From: Micromonospora vinacea
GTDB lineage: Bacteria; Actinomycetota; Actinomycetes; Mycobacteriales; Micromonosporaceae
Direction of reading: 5' to 3'
Length of the DNA stretch: 64,000 nt
NCBI RefSeq assembly: GCF_015751785.1
Contig: NZ_JADOTY010000001.1
Coordinates: 5,642,001-5,706,000, forward strand
Shown: piece after piece, positions 36,949-44,476 of the stretch
How positions within the stretch are numbered: the first letter of the stretch is position 1
How the letters are laid out: every line of letters begins with the position of its first letter
The notes under the pieces: model-generated
The model's input: the letters and a program-made list of their open reading frames with translations, nothing else
Told to the model about the DNA's origin: nothing
Databases searched by the model: none
Program-made: the position numbers and the translations under genes

Positions 36949-37355
36949 CAGCCATCCTGTCGCCGCCGTGAGCGATCATCGTCTGAATTCTCAGGCGGCT
37001 CGGGGAACCGCTCGGTGTAGCTGGCCACCACGGCGCGGCCTGTCTCCGAGCCCTCGCCCACTGTCCGGGCTGCCACGTCAGCCACAGCCTCGGCGAGCTG
37101 GGCCTGCGCCCGCCGCATGGTGGTCATGACCTCTGCGGCGATCCGCGCCCCGGGCCAGCCCTGCACCCGATCACTCAAGCGCAGCTCGGTGACCACCCCG
37201 GTGGCGGCAACGGTGACCCTGACCGCGCCGTCGGCGCTCGTTGCGGAGACGGACAGATCCGCTACGAGTCTCGACATTTCCTGCGCCTGGGCGGCGCGTT
37301 CGCTCACCGAGGCGGACCAGGATCGCACCCAGTTCTCGGCCGCGTCCGCATCCAT
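36801..37355 (-). CDS. YbaB/EbfC-family protein with an out-of-frame 3' extension
   Basis: The product has 184 residues as read. Residues 1 to about 115 (MDADAAENWVRSWSASVSER, VRVTVAATGVVTELRLSD, TTMRRAQAQLAEAVADVAAR) match the YbaB/EbfC nucleoid-associated family often placed before ESX-type toxin genes in actinobacteria. After RFPEPPENSDDD the frame continues as an Arg/Ser/Pro-rich tail that lies antiphase over the WXG gene. That tail looks like non-coding shadow, so a real stop near 36,960-36,990 may have been lost by an indel. The start is the ATG at 37355, with a GAGGACGAG region upstream. Confidence 0.65.
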   Translation of the reverse strand: MDADAAENWVRSWSASVSERAAQAQEMSRLVADLSVSATSADGAVRVTVAATGVVTELRLSDRVQGWPGARIAAEVMTTMRRAQAQLAEAVADVAARTVGEGSETGRAVVASYTERFPEPPENSDDDRSRRRQDGWWPTASKSTPSRCESTARPSTTPPSRSTSAVGRRPRLRWAAMRTVGCAS

Positions 37356-37398
37356 CACCGCTGCTCGTCCTCGCCGTGAACCTCGCTCGTACCGTGCC

Positions 37399-37629
37399 TC
37401 ATGCCGACACCGAGGCCTTCGGCTGCCGCATGGCGGGGATACGTGGACCCGCGCCATGTCGAGGAGACAGGCGAAAACCAAGGTGCTGGGCCAGAGGTGC
37501 CCACCGGGCGGACCCCACCAAATGCTCGACGCTGTTGGCCTTCCAGCCATTGGCCAGCCGGTCGACGAGGACGTTGCCGGACGCCGAGGAATCAAACCAA
37601 TCGATGGTTCTGGTGAACCGCTTGCCCAC
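37399..37629 (-). CDS. Small hypothetical ORF, uncertain
   Basis: This is a 76-codon frame starting at GTG (M-G-K-R-F-T-R-T-I-D-W-F). The first ~50 residues look protein-like (SGNVLVDRLANGWKANSVEH), but the last 25 have poor codon bias. It lies in the 355-base gap between the NucS-like gene and the YbaB-like gene, in the same direction. No family recognised. It may be the first gene of the ESX operon or nothing. Confidence 0.3.
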   Translation of the reverse strand: MGKRFTRTIDWFDSSASGNVLVDRLANGWKANSVEHLVGSARWAPLAQHLGFRLSPRHGAGPRIPAMRQPKASVSA

Positions 37630-37710
37630 GCCGCAATCCTCTCGTGCGCCACGGAGTCATCACCCTACCGAAGGTGATCGGTGCTCAGCTGCCCCTATGG
37701 CGGCGACGGT

Positions 37711-38772
37711 TCACGACTGGGCTTCGACCGGCTCGTAGTCGTACCCGGGCAGTTGCGCGAGCGCTAGTAGCGCGTCGAGGCCGTCCATGGTGTCCGCACC
37801 CCACATCTTCGACAGCACCCAAGTCCTGCCGTCCCGGTGGAAGGGCTGCTCGAAAAACCACCGCTGAAGTTGGTTGGCGTACCTGGGGTAGGCCCGGGCG
37901 AACGCCTCCTCGTGCACTTGACCGGTAAGAGTTCCGTCGACCGGCAGTAGTCGTGGCCATCTGGGGAGCACTTTCGTCATGTCGGCGACGTCCACACCAG
38001 CCTCGTGCAGCGCGGTGACGAGTGCGAGCATTGCCCTGCGCTTTGGCAGCGGTTCTGTCGTTCCCGAGGGGGTAACGACTGCGTACCGAGTCAGGTCTCG
38101 ACCACTGCTCGCCTGTGCGGCTCGTGCCGCCGTCTCGCGGCGCCGCAACTGCACAGTCAGCTCCGCGGCCTCGGGTAGCGGAATGACCTGCTGCACGTCA
38201 AGGAGTCGCCTCTCGCCGATGCGATAGGGAGTCAGGCGGACGCAGGTGATGTCCAAACCATAGATGTCGTTCAACCAGAGAACGGTGGTGGTGATCTGAG
38301 GATCGAAGCCGGCGGAAGCGAGGACGATCCGGACCTGACGCTGGATGACGGCGGCGTCCCCGCCGGCCTCCTCCAGCCATTCGGCGAGGCGCTCACGGGC
38401 GCTGTCCGCATTCTCGGGATCGGTCTGCGCCAGATGCCGTTCGTACGTGTCGACGAGCTGGTCGAAGGTCATCGCCGACACCATCGCGGCATAGCGGAGC
38501 GCCTGCAGCTCCATGTGGCCACCGTCCTCGGTGCGCTTCAGTTCCACGACCACCAGCCGGCCACTGCGGTCGACGCAGAGTAGGTCGATGCGGCGGCGTA
38601 CTTCGAAGTCACCGAACTCCTCCGCGACGACGAGCAGGTCCTCGCCGAGGGCGGCGATGTGTTCCCGAAGGGCTCGCTGAAGATCCGCTCGCTCCAGGAT
38701 CTGTTCAGCGGCGAAGGTGGAGGACGGCACGGGAACGAGTTCCCCGTCGGCGGTCATCTCGAACAAGCCCAT
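37711..38772 (-). CDS. NucS/DUF91-like nuclease-domain protein
   Basis: The product has 353 residues. It starts MGLFEMTADGELVPVPSSTF, the usual opening of DUF91/endonuclease NucS-like proteins, which is why I prefer the ATG at 38772 over 38799. The nuclease core shows the PD-(D/E)XK signature RRRIDLLCVDRSGRLVVVELK (Asp, then Glu-x-Lys). A C-terminal half of about 170 residues of unknown type follows. It is probably a DNA-cutting or DNA-binding component. It sits 113 bases after the 984-residue protein gene on the same strand, at the end of the pglX-led series. Confidence 0.72.
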   Translation of the reverse strand: MGLFEMTADGELVPVPSSTFAAEQILERADLQRALREHIAALGEDLLVVAEEFGDFEVRRRIDLLCVDRSGRLVVVELKRTEDGGHMELQALRYAAMVSAMTFDQLVDTYERHLAQTDPENADSARERLAEWLEEAGGDAAVIQRQVRIVLASAGFDPQITTTVLWLNDIYGLDITCVRLTPYRIGERRLLDVQQVIPLPEAAELTVQLRRRETAARAAQASSGRDLTRYAVVTPSGTTEPLPKRRAMLALVTALHEAGVDVADMTKVLPRWPRLLPVDGTLTGQVHEEAFARAYPRYANQLQRWFFEQPFHRDGRTWVLSKMWGADTMDGLDALLALAQLPGYDYEPVEAQS

Positions 38773-38885
38773 CCCGAAAGTCTGCCGGAGGAGGAGCATC
38801 CGTCAAGACCGCTTCGCTGACGTTCGGTCGCATCCGTCAGGTCCGACTCCTCAGCTGGACTCGGTTCCGCAGGTCGTCGGCTGAC

Positions 38886-41840
38886 TCAACGCTTGCGATG
38901 GTGGGGGCGCACGAATGTGTAGCCGTCGGGCAGTGGGCGGTTCACCATTCGCTTGGCGCGGACCGCCTCATGATGTAGTTCCTTCTGTTCGTCGGATGCC
39001 TGCCGTCCGGCCGGGAGGCGACGGACAAAACCGTTCACCACCTCTTCGCGGCCAGGGGGTTGTGCTTCCGGGCGCCTGGGCGAGGGCGAGGCGAGGCGTT
39101 CCAGGCGCGGAGCGTAGCGGAGAAGTCGGACTCGGGTTTCTCCGCGTTGCGGCGGATAGCTGGGCTGGCCGCTGCCGTCCAGGCTTCCCCATACGCGCCC
39201 TATACGCTGCTCCTTCAACAGCCGCTCGACCGCAGAATGGACGCGTGTCACCCTCTTCTGCGGCAGGCCCAGCTCCAGGCAGTTACGCACGAGCGCTTCC
39301 TCAGCCAGGATCGCGCTGCCGTCCGCACTGAGGTGACCCAAGATTCGCAGGGTACGCATCACCCAGGCGGCATCCGACAGATCATGGCCTTGCCCGCCCT
39401 GTTCCGCTCCGGGCGCGTTCTCCCTGGTGACAACCCGTATGTCGTACCGGTGTCGGTAGGTCAGCTCATCGATCCGCTCTGGTTGCGGCAGCAGTTCGCT
39501 GCTCGCCCTGATGAGGCGTTCACTCGCACGCCAGCGGTAGGTGACCAGCGTTCCCGGAAGCATCCCTCGGGGCCAGCTCACCCCGTGCAGCTCCCATCGT
39601 CGGCCGGTACGCCGAAGCAGCACCTCGCTCTCGGCCTGAAGGGCCGGGGACCCTCGACGGGGATGGTCAACGACGAGACGCAGCCGTTGCCGGTCCTCGA
39701 CTGTGGCCTTCAGCCCGTCAGGAAGTTCGGTCCAGCCATCGGCTAGGTGAACCCGAAGCAACGCGCCTCGCCAGTGGAGTTCCCCCGCGTTGGACCCGCC
39801 CGGCACCCAAAGCGCCCGGCCGCTCTCCTCCGGTGACTGCACGCTGGTCGTCTCTGACAGCCTGCGGAACTCCTCTGCGACCTTGTCCCCCGCGGCTTTG
39901 ATGGCCTCCGTCCCGCCCGGCTGGCGAGCGCGGATCGCGAGGTCGGCCAGTCGCCCTGCCGCCTCGGCCCCACGATGGCGCTCCTGGCAGCAGTTAGCTG
40001 AGGCCGAAACTTTGCCGCGGCTCTCAATCAGCCGTGTCAGCAGCTTTCGGGTCTGCTCGGTGACCGGAAATCCCAGCGCTTCGGCGACGAATTTGACCTT
40101 CACGACGTGGTTCACCACGGAGGCTGCTCGCTGGTCGCGACACAAAACATAGACGCGAGACACCCCACCGCCAAGCTCCAGAGCCGTACGGCATACGGCC
40201 TGCAGCCATGCGTCATGCACATTGGCGGCGTCGCCGCCTCCGGTGCCCCACTCCCCGTGCTCGGTCACCCAGCCATGGCCGAAGCGTCCCGTTCCATTGT
40301 CATGCCGCAGCTCAGTGACACCGACCATCCGCCCGAGGTTCGCCGACAGTTGCCCGCGGAGATCCGAGCAGGCGAAGGATTTGGGTCCGCCGCTACAGGC
40401 GCTGCCAGTGATATCCCCAGCTTCGACTTCAGAGGGCGTCGAGGTCGCAGTCTGTGCCTTGCCCGCACTCGCACCCGCCCGTGACGAAAGGCGCTCGCGT
40501 ACGACGGCCGCCACTCCTGGCGCGCACGTCAAACAGGGGTTACTCGGGGACCACCGCGGGCAGGTCCGCCGGTGATCCGCGCTTGCCCGCGCCACCTCGG
40601 CTGCCAATGCCGGCTCGGTCCGGAAGACCATCTCCGTGGCCTCCTTCAGGAGTGCGACACGGAACTGCTGGAATCGTTGCTGCCCGTACTGTTGCAACAC
40701 CTGCAGCCGAAGCGCCTTCAACGCGAAGTCAGCCATCAGGTTGCGTGCCGACGCCATCGCGTATGCGCCTGCGGCGCCGCGCAGCCTGCCGATCTCCTTG
40801 GCCCGCTGGCCCTTCGGCACCTTCCCACGCAGCGTCCGGTCACACTGCTCGCGGGCAGACCTCAACCGAGACTCGACCTCGCTGGTGCAGGACGCCCAGC
40901 GCTCCACAACAGCTGGATGTTCAAAGGCGGCCTCAGGATGGGAGCTCTTCGCATCGGCCATGACGGCCTGCACGAAGGCCGTGTCGTGCATACGCAAGAG
41001 CCGGCGGACGCCTGGGGGCACAGCTTCATCGCCGGGCGTTCGGGCGCCTGCCGCATTGTTGAGCCAGGACCAGAGGCGAACAGTGGGGAGGCTGATGGCC
41101 TCGGAGCGGAGACCTCGTTGCCGCAGGACGGAGGCGAGTGCCCGGTCGTACTCTCTTCCGGCTATCTCCCGCACTACCAGGACGCTCAATCGATCTGAAA
41201 CGCTGCTCGTGCCTCGCGCGTGGGTGAGCCGTTGCCGGTAGTGGCTCTCAAGGCGCCGCACAGCGTCGATGCGTTGCCGAGCCAGCGCCTTGACGTGGTG
41301 GGTTGCGGGGCGCCCGCTGTGCCTGGCCACCATGGCTTCGCCCTCATCGAGCAACTCCGCATAACGCAACGCCACCGAAAAGATGGGGTCGTCAGCGAGG
41401 ACTTTGAGCGCCTGCCGCTCTTCGGGGTCCAGCTTCACGCCGGCAGCCCGGTCCCGCAGAATGGTGGCCAGTTGCACGAAGTTCTTGCGCAGTGTTCCCG
41501 GTGACCCAGCCCGGGCCTCTCGCTTCTGCGGCTTCGCGTTGGTTGACGCAGGTTTCCGCGGCTCTGGAGCGGATGGCTTCCATGGCTCGGGAACCACCGG
41601 CCAGATGGGATCGGCGTGCGTGGTCTTGGACAGTTCGCCGTGGCAGCCTTCGCATATCGGGGCTGACCAGTCCCATTCAAGGGTGGCGACTGTCTGAGTC
41701 GTCGTATCACGGCCGCAGCGGCCGCAAGGAAACGTCACAGCTGACTGAAGCCGGTACTGCTGCAGCCGCCCCCGGACAGGAAGCATCTCCCTGATGCGCC
41801 AGCCGGACGGGATGTCTCTCACTACCACCGCTCCCTCCAT
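38886..41840 (-). CDS. Large zinc-ribbon protein with possible RNase H-like region, unknown family
   Basis: The product has 984 residues and I do not recognise it as a whole. Visible parts: an N-terminal CxxC-x20-CxxC zinc ribbon (Cys 39, 42, 63, 66); a basic linker; a long helical region to about 420; a second Cys cluster (CPRWSPSNPCLTCAPG, about 425-440); then a segment (about 500-600) with LRHDNGTGRFGHGWV, NVHDAWLQAV and VYVLCRDQRAASVV, spaced like the three acidic residues of an RNase H fold. The C-terminal third is beta-rich with a winged-helix-like part. Start uncertain: ATG 41840, or a GTG at 41822 that follows GGAGGG. It lies 90 bases after the 437-residue gene. Confidence 0.6.
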   Translation of the reverse strand: MEGAVVVRDIPSGWRIREMLPVRGRLQQYRLQSAVTFPCGRCGRDTTTQTVATLEWDWSAPICEGCHGELSKTTHADPIWPVVPEPWKPSAPEPRKPASTNAKPQKREARAGSPGTLRKNFVQLATILRDRAAGVKLDPEERQALKVLADDPIFSVALRYAELLDEGEAMVARHSGRPATHHVKALARQRIDAVRRLESHYRQRLTHARGTSSVSDRLSVLVVREIAGREYDRALASVLRQRGLRSEAISLPTVRLWSWLNNAAGARTPGDEAVPPGVRRLLRMHDTAFVQAVMADAKSSHPEAAFEHPAVVERWASCTSEVESRLRSAREQCDRTLRGKVPKGQRAKEIGRLRGAAGAYAMASARNLMADFALKALRLQVLQQYGQQRFQQFRVALLKEATEMVFRTEPALAAEVARASADHRRTCPRWSPSNPCLTCAPGVAAVVRERLSSRAGASAGKAQTATSTPSEVEAGDITGSACSGGPKSFACSDLRGQLSANLGRMVGVTELRHDNGTGRFGHGWVTEHGEWGTGGGDAANVHDAWLQAVCRTALELGGGVSRVYVLCRDQRAASVVNHVVKVKFVAEALGFPVTEQTRKLLTRLIESRGKVSASANCCQERHRGAEAAGRLADLAIRARQPGGTEAIKAAGDKVAEEFRRLSETTSVQSPEESGRALWVPGGSNAGELHWRGALLRVHLADGWTELPDGLKATVEDRQRLRLVVDHPRRGSPALQAESEVLLRRTGRRWELHGVSWPRGMLPGTLVTYRWRASERLIRASSELLPQPERIDELTYRHRYDIRVVTRENAPGAEQGGQGHDLSDAAWVMRTLRILGHLSADGSAILAEEALVRNCLELGLPQKRVTRVHSAVERLLKEQRIGRVWGSLDGSGQPSYPPQRGETRVRLLRYAPRLERLASPSPRRPEAQPPGREEVVNGFVRRLPAGRQASDEQKELHHEAVRAKRMVNRPLPDGYTFVRPHHRKR

Positions 41841-41930
41841 CCCGGCCGGCCGCTGAGACCGGCTTCACGGTGAGGACAGTTCAGGTCCCTTCAGTTGACC
41901 GCCGTCACACCGCTCGGCGCGCGGCGTCCG

Positions 41931-43244
41931 TCAGGCAGCGGCTGCAGGAAACACTACGAGCGACCCGTCGCTGCTTCGTTCGATCTCAATCGCAACGTCG
42001 GCTCGATGGTGTCCCACGCTGAGGCCGTCGCCCAAGGCGCGAAGGCGGTACGCGGCTTTGAGTAGGTCGTCGACCTCGCCCTGCGTGAACATGATGCTTC
42101 GGAACCCGCCGGGGCGCTTCAACTCCATGGTCGACAGCCGAAGCAGGACCGAGTTGATGCCTGACTCCAACTCGTCGACGCGACGCTCGTCGTCGCGCAA
42201 GCTTCCGATAAAGCTCTGGAACGGGTTGTCCGTCCCCACCAGTTGAGCGTGCTCGACTGCTTGAAGCACGAGCACCCGGCGTTTGAGGGCGACGGCGAGC
42301 CGCGCAAGCTCCAGGTGGGCGCGGAATGCGCCACCATCCTCGTTGATGCCGGGGAACGGCTTCGTCAATGTACCGACTTCAACTGGCCCGTCGGGCAGCG
42401 CAGCTAGCGCGTCTTGCCATTTCGTGAGCCGGCGCTTGGCACCCTCGATGGCTGTGTTGATCGCGTACGACGAGGAATCCAGCCCCAACGACAGGCCGAT
42501 TCTGCCCTGGTCGAGGAGGACCGACGTCGCCTTGTCGATCGCGTCACGACAACCGTCCAACGCGCTGCGTTCCTTCTCCAGGTTGTCTTCGTGCAACTCC
42601 TCCAGGAGGTCGGTGATTCGCTCGATCGCTTCCTGGCGTTGGTGATCGGCGTAGGCGCTGACCCCGACTGCGACGGCCATCAACACAAGTGGCGCGGCCA
42701 CTGTCAACGCTCCGGCGCTGGCGGCGGCCACACCAGCTGTGGCGGCTGAGCCGGTTGCCGCACCTGCAACAGCGGCCTTCCCAGCAACGGGCACGAACGT
42801 GGCTTGGGCTGCGATGCCGGTGGAGTTGAGCAGCGCGCTGTGAATACCTCCAGCGGACGCCTTCGCCGCCATCGGTCGGACAAGCCCCTTCCCGAACTGC
42901 GCGGCGACCTTTGCCGGCACCACCATTCGGTAGAGCACGTCACCGGTAGCGGCGACGTTCAGCGTCGGAGGTGCCGACTTCGCTGTCTGAGTCACGAGGT
43001 GCGACAAGTGCTGAGCGAGCGGACTGGTCGCATGGAGCGGGATTCCACCGTTCCGATCGCGCTTGGTTGCGATCGGATGCGCTTCCAGCGTGGCGATGGG
43101 GGAATCCGCAAGTGTTGCCAGGACTGTTCTCAGTTCTTCAAGTCGGGCCGGCGTCATGCCCTCATCGCCGAGCACGTTCGGCAGGCTCACCGCGTCTGTG
43201 GCGAGTGTCCATACTGGCACGGGTGCCCGGTTATCAGTGGTCAC
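41931..43244 (-). CDS. Protein with Ala/Gly-rich hydrophobic core, unknown function
   Basis: The product has 437 residues, with no family recognised. The centre (about 145-205) is a Gly/Ala-rich hydrophobic stretch (VAGKAAVAGAATGSAATAG followed by LTVAAPLVLMAVAVGVSAYA), suited to membrane insertion. It is flanked by a charged helical region (IERITDLLEELHEDNLEKER) that probably forms a coiled coil. There is no signal peptide. The GTG start overlaps the stop of the PD-(D/E)XK gene, so it is coupled to it and through it to pglX. A membrane-acting effector or anchor is possible, but this is inference. Confidence 0.6.
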   Translation of the reverse strand: MTTDNRAPVPVWTLATDAVSLPNVLGDEGMTPARLEELRTVLATLADSPIATLEAHPIATKRDRNGGIPLHATSPLAQHLSHLVTQTAKSAPPTLNVAATGDVLYRMVVPAKVAAQFGKGLVRPMAAKASAGGIHSALLNSTGIAAQATFVPVAGKAAVAGAATGSAATAGVAAASAGALTVAAPLVLMAVAVGVSAYADHQRQEAIERITDLLEELHEDNLEKERSALDGCRDAIDKATSVLLDQGRIGLSLGLDSSSYAINTAIEGAKRRLTKWQDALAALPDGPVEVGTLTKPFPGINEDGGAFRAHLELARLAVALKRRVLVLQAVEHAQLVGTDNPFQSFIGSLRDDERRVDELESGINSVLLRLSTMELKRPGGFRSIMFTQGEVDDLLKAAYRLRALGDGLSVGHHRADVAIEIERSSDGSLVVFPAAAA

Positions 43245-44476
43245 GCGTTGTCCCTTCCCAAACTGGCATCGCCATCGGCGGTGCTAGCGACACCTACAAC
43301 AACGTCCGGCCGCAGATCGGCCGTCCAATTCGGTGTGCCCTCACCCTGTAGCAGGATGACGCGGTTGTCACCGCAGATGGCCGGCCAAGCCCGGTCCGTG
43401 CATCTCGACACGACCAGGACGGGCGTCGCGACGATTCCGCGCGCCGCGAGGCGGTGACGGTATTCGAGGATCTGACCGAGGCCCAGCCGAAGCTGCTCGA
43501 CCTCGTTGACCCCGACCACGCTCTTCACCTCGGCGATGAACTGCCGCCCGTCGGCGTCCCGCCAGGCCAGATCCACCGGTACACCGTTCAACCCCGCACC
43601 AATCCGCACACCCTCGGCGTCGAGGTGATCGATCAGCGCCCGGCACAGCCGATCGTGCTCACTTACTCCGGCCCGATAGGCGTCCGCGTCGAACGACCGC
43701 TGCGCCGGCAGGTCGACCGGCACGGCCGCCCCCGCGTACTCGCGGTCGAAGCCCCGCTCCCCGCCGGTCGCGACGGGCGCCGCGGCACCGAGCAGAGATT
43801 CCGCCGCCCGCCAGGCTCGGCCGACGACCTCGGGCCGGTACCTGCTTTCGAACGGGAACGGGCCGGCTGCCACCCAGGCGTTGAGCATCCGGGCGGCCAC
43901 CATCACCGGCGGCTGCCGGAGCAACCACAGCGCCGTGTCGATGTCCGGGCAGGTGAGAAGCAGCTTCTCCTCAGCGAGCGTCTTCGTCCGATCTTCCTGC
44001 ACGTCGATGCCGCGCCGTCCCCACTCCTCCAGGTCCGCCGCACCCTCCTCCATCGCAAGGACGATTGGTGCTCCTGCCACCCGCAGCCACACCTCCTCTC
44101 CGGACTCGTACACGCCGAGGGTTTCCAGCACTCCGACGGTCAGCCGCAGCAGCGGACCGTGGCCGGCGCTCACCCGCGACAGCAGCCAGTGCCTGCCGGC
44201 GGTCGGTGCGGCTTCGGGCACCGTCATCCGGGCCACCCATCCGGCGAGGGCCCACGCTGTGCGCTGCGGCTCGTCCAGCCCATCGGCCCAGTCACCGTCG
44301 AAGGCGGCCGGCGGCGGGTCCAGCGGCGCTGGCTCCGGGTCAGCGAACACCCACGCCGCGAGCTCGGCCGGCTGGGTGATCTGCCACAGCCGGGAACGGC
44401 GGGCCGCCAGGATCCCGGTCAGCTCCTCGACGTCATCCGTCGACCAGAGGCCGGTCGGCACTGACTTGGTCGTCAC
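43241..44476 (-). CDS. PD-(D/E)XK nuclease-like protein coupled to pglX
   Basis: The product has 411 residues. The N-terminal ~250 residues are helical with no named domain. The C-terminal ~130 residues contain VPVDLAWRDADGRQFIAEVK, an Asp followed by Glu-x-Lys after about 12 residues, and then QLRLGLGQILEYRHRL, a helix typical of PD-(D/E)XK nucleases. I chose the GTG at 44476 because it overlaps the pglX TGA (GTGA). It is not one of the six standard type 2 BREX genes I know. Close coupling suggests it works with, or is controlled with, the methyltransferase. Confidence 0.68.
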   Translation of the reverse strand: MTTKSVPTGLWSTDDVEELTGILAARRSRLWQITQPAELAAWVFADPEPAPLDPPPAAFDGDWADGLDEPQRTAWALAGWVARMTVPEAAPTAGRHWLLSRVSAGHGPLLRLTVGVLETLGVYESGEEVWLRVAGAPIVLAMEEGAADLEEWGRRGIDVQEDRTKTLAEEKLLLTCPDIDTALWLLRQPPVMVAARMLNAWVAAGPFPFESRYRPEVVGRAWRAAESLLGAAAPVATGGERGFDREYAGAAVPVDLPAQRSFDADAYRAGVSEHDRLCRALIDHLDAEGVRIGAGLNGVPVDLAWRDADGRQFIAEVKSVVGVNEVEQLRLGLGQILEYRHRLAARGIVATPVLVVSRCTDRAWPAICGDNRVILLQGEGTPNWTADLRPDVVVGVASTADGDASLGRDNA

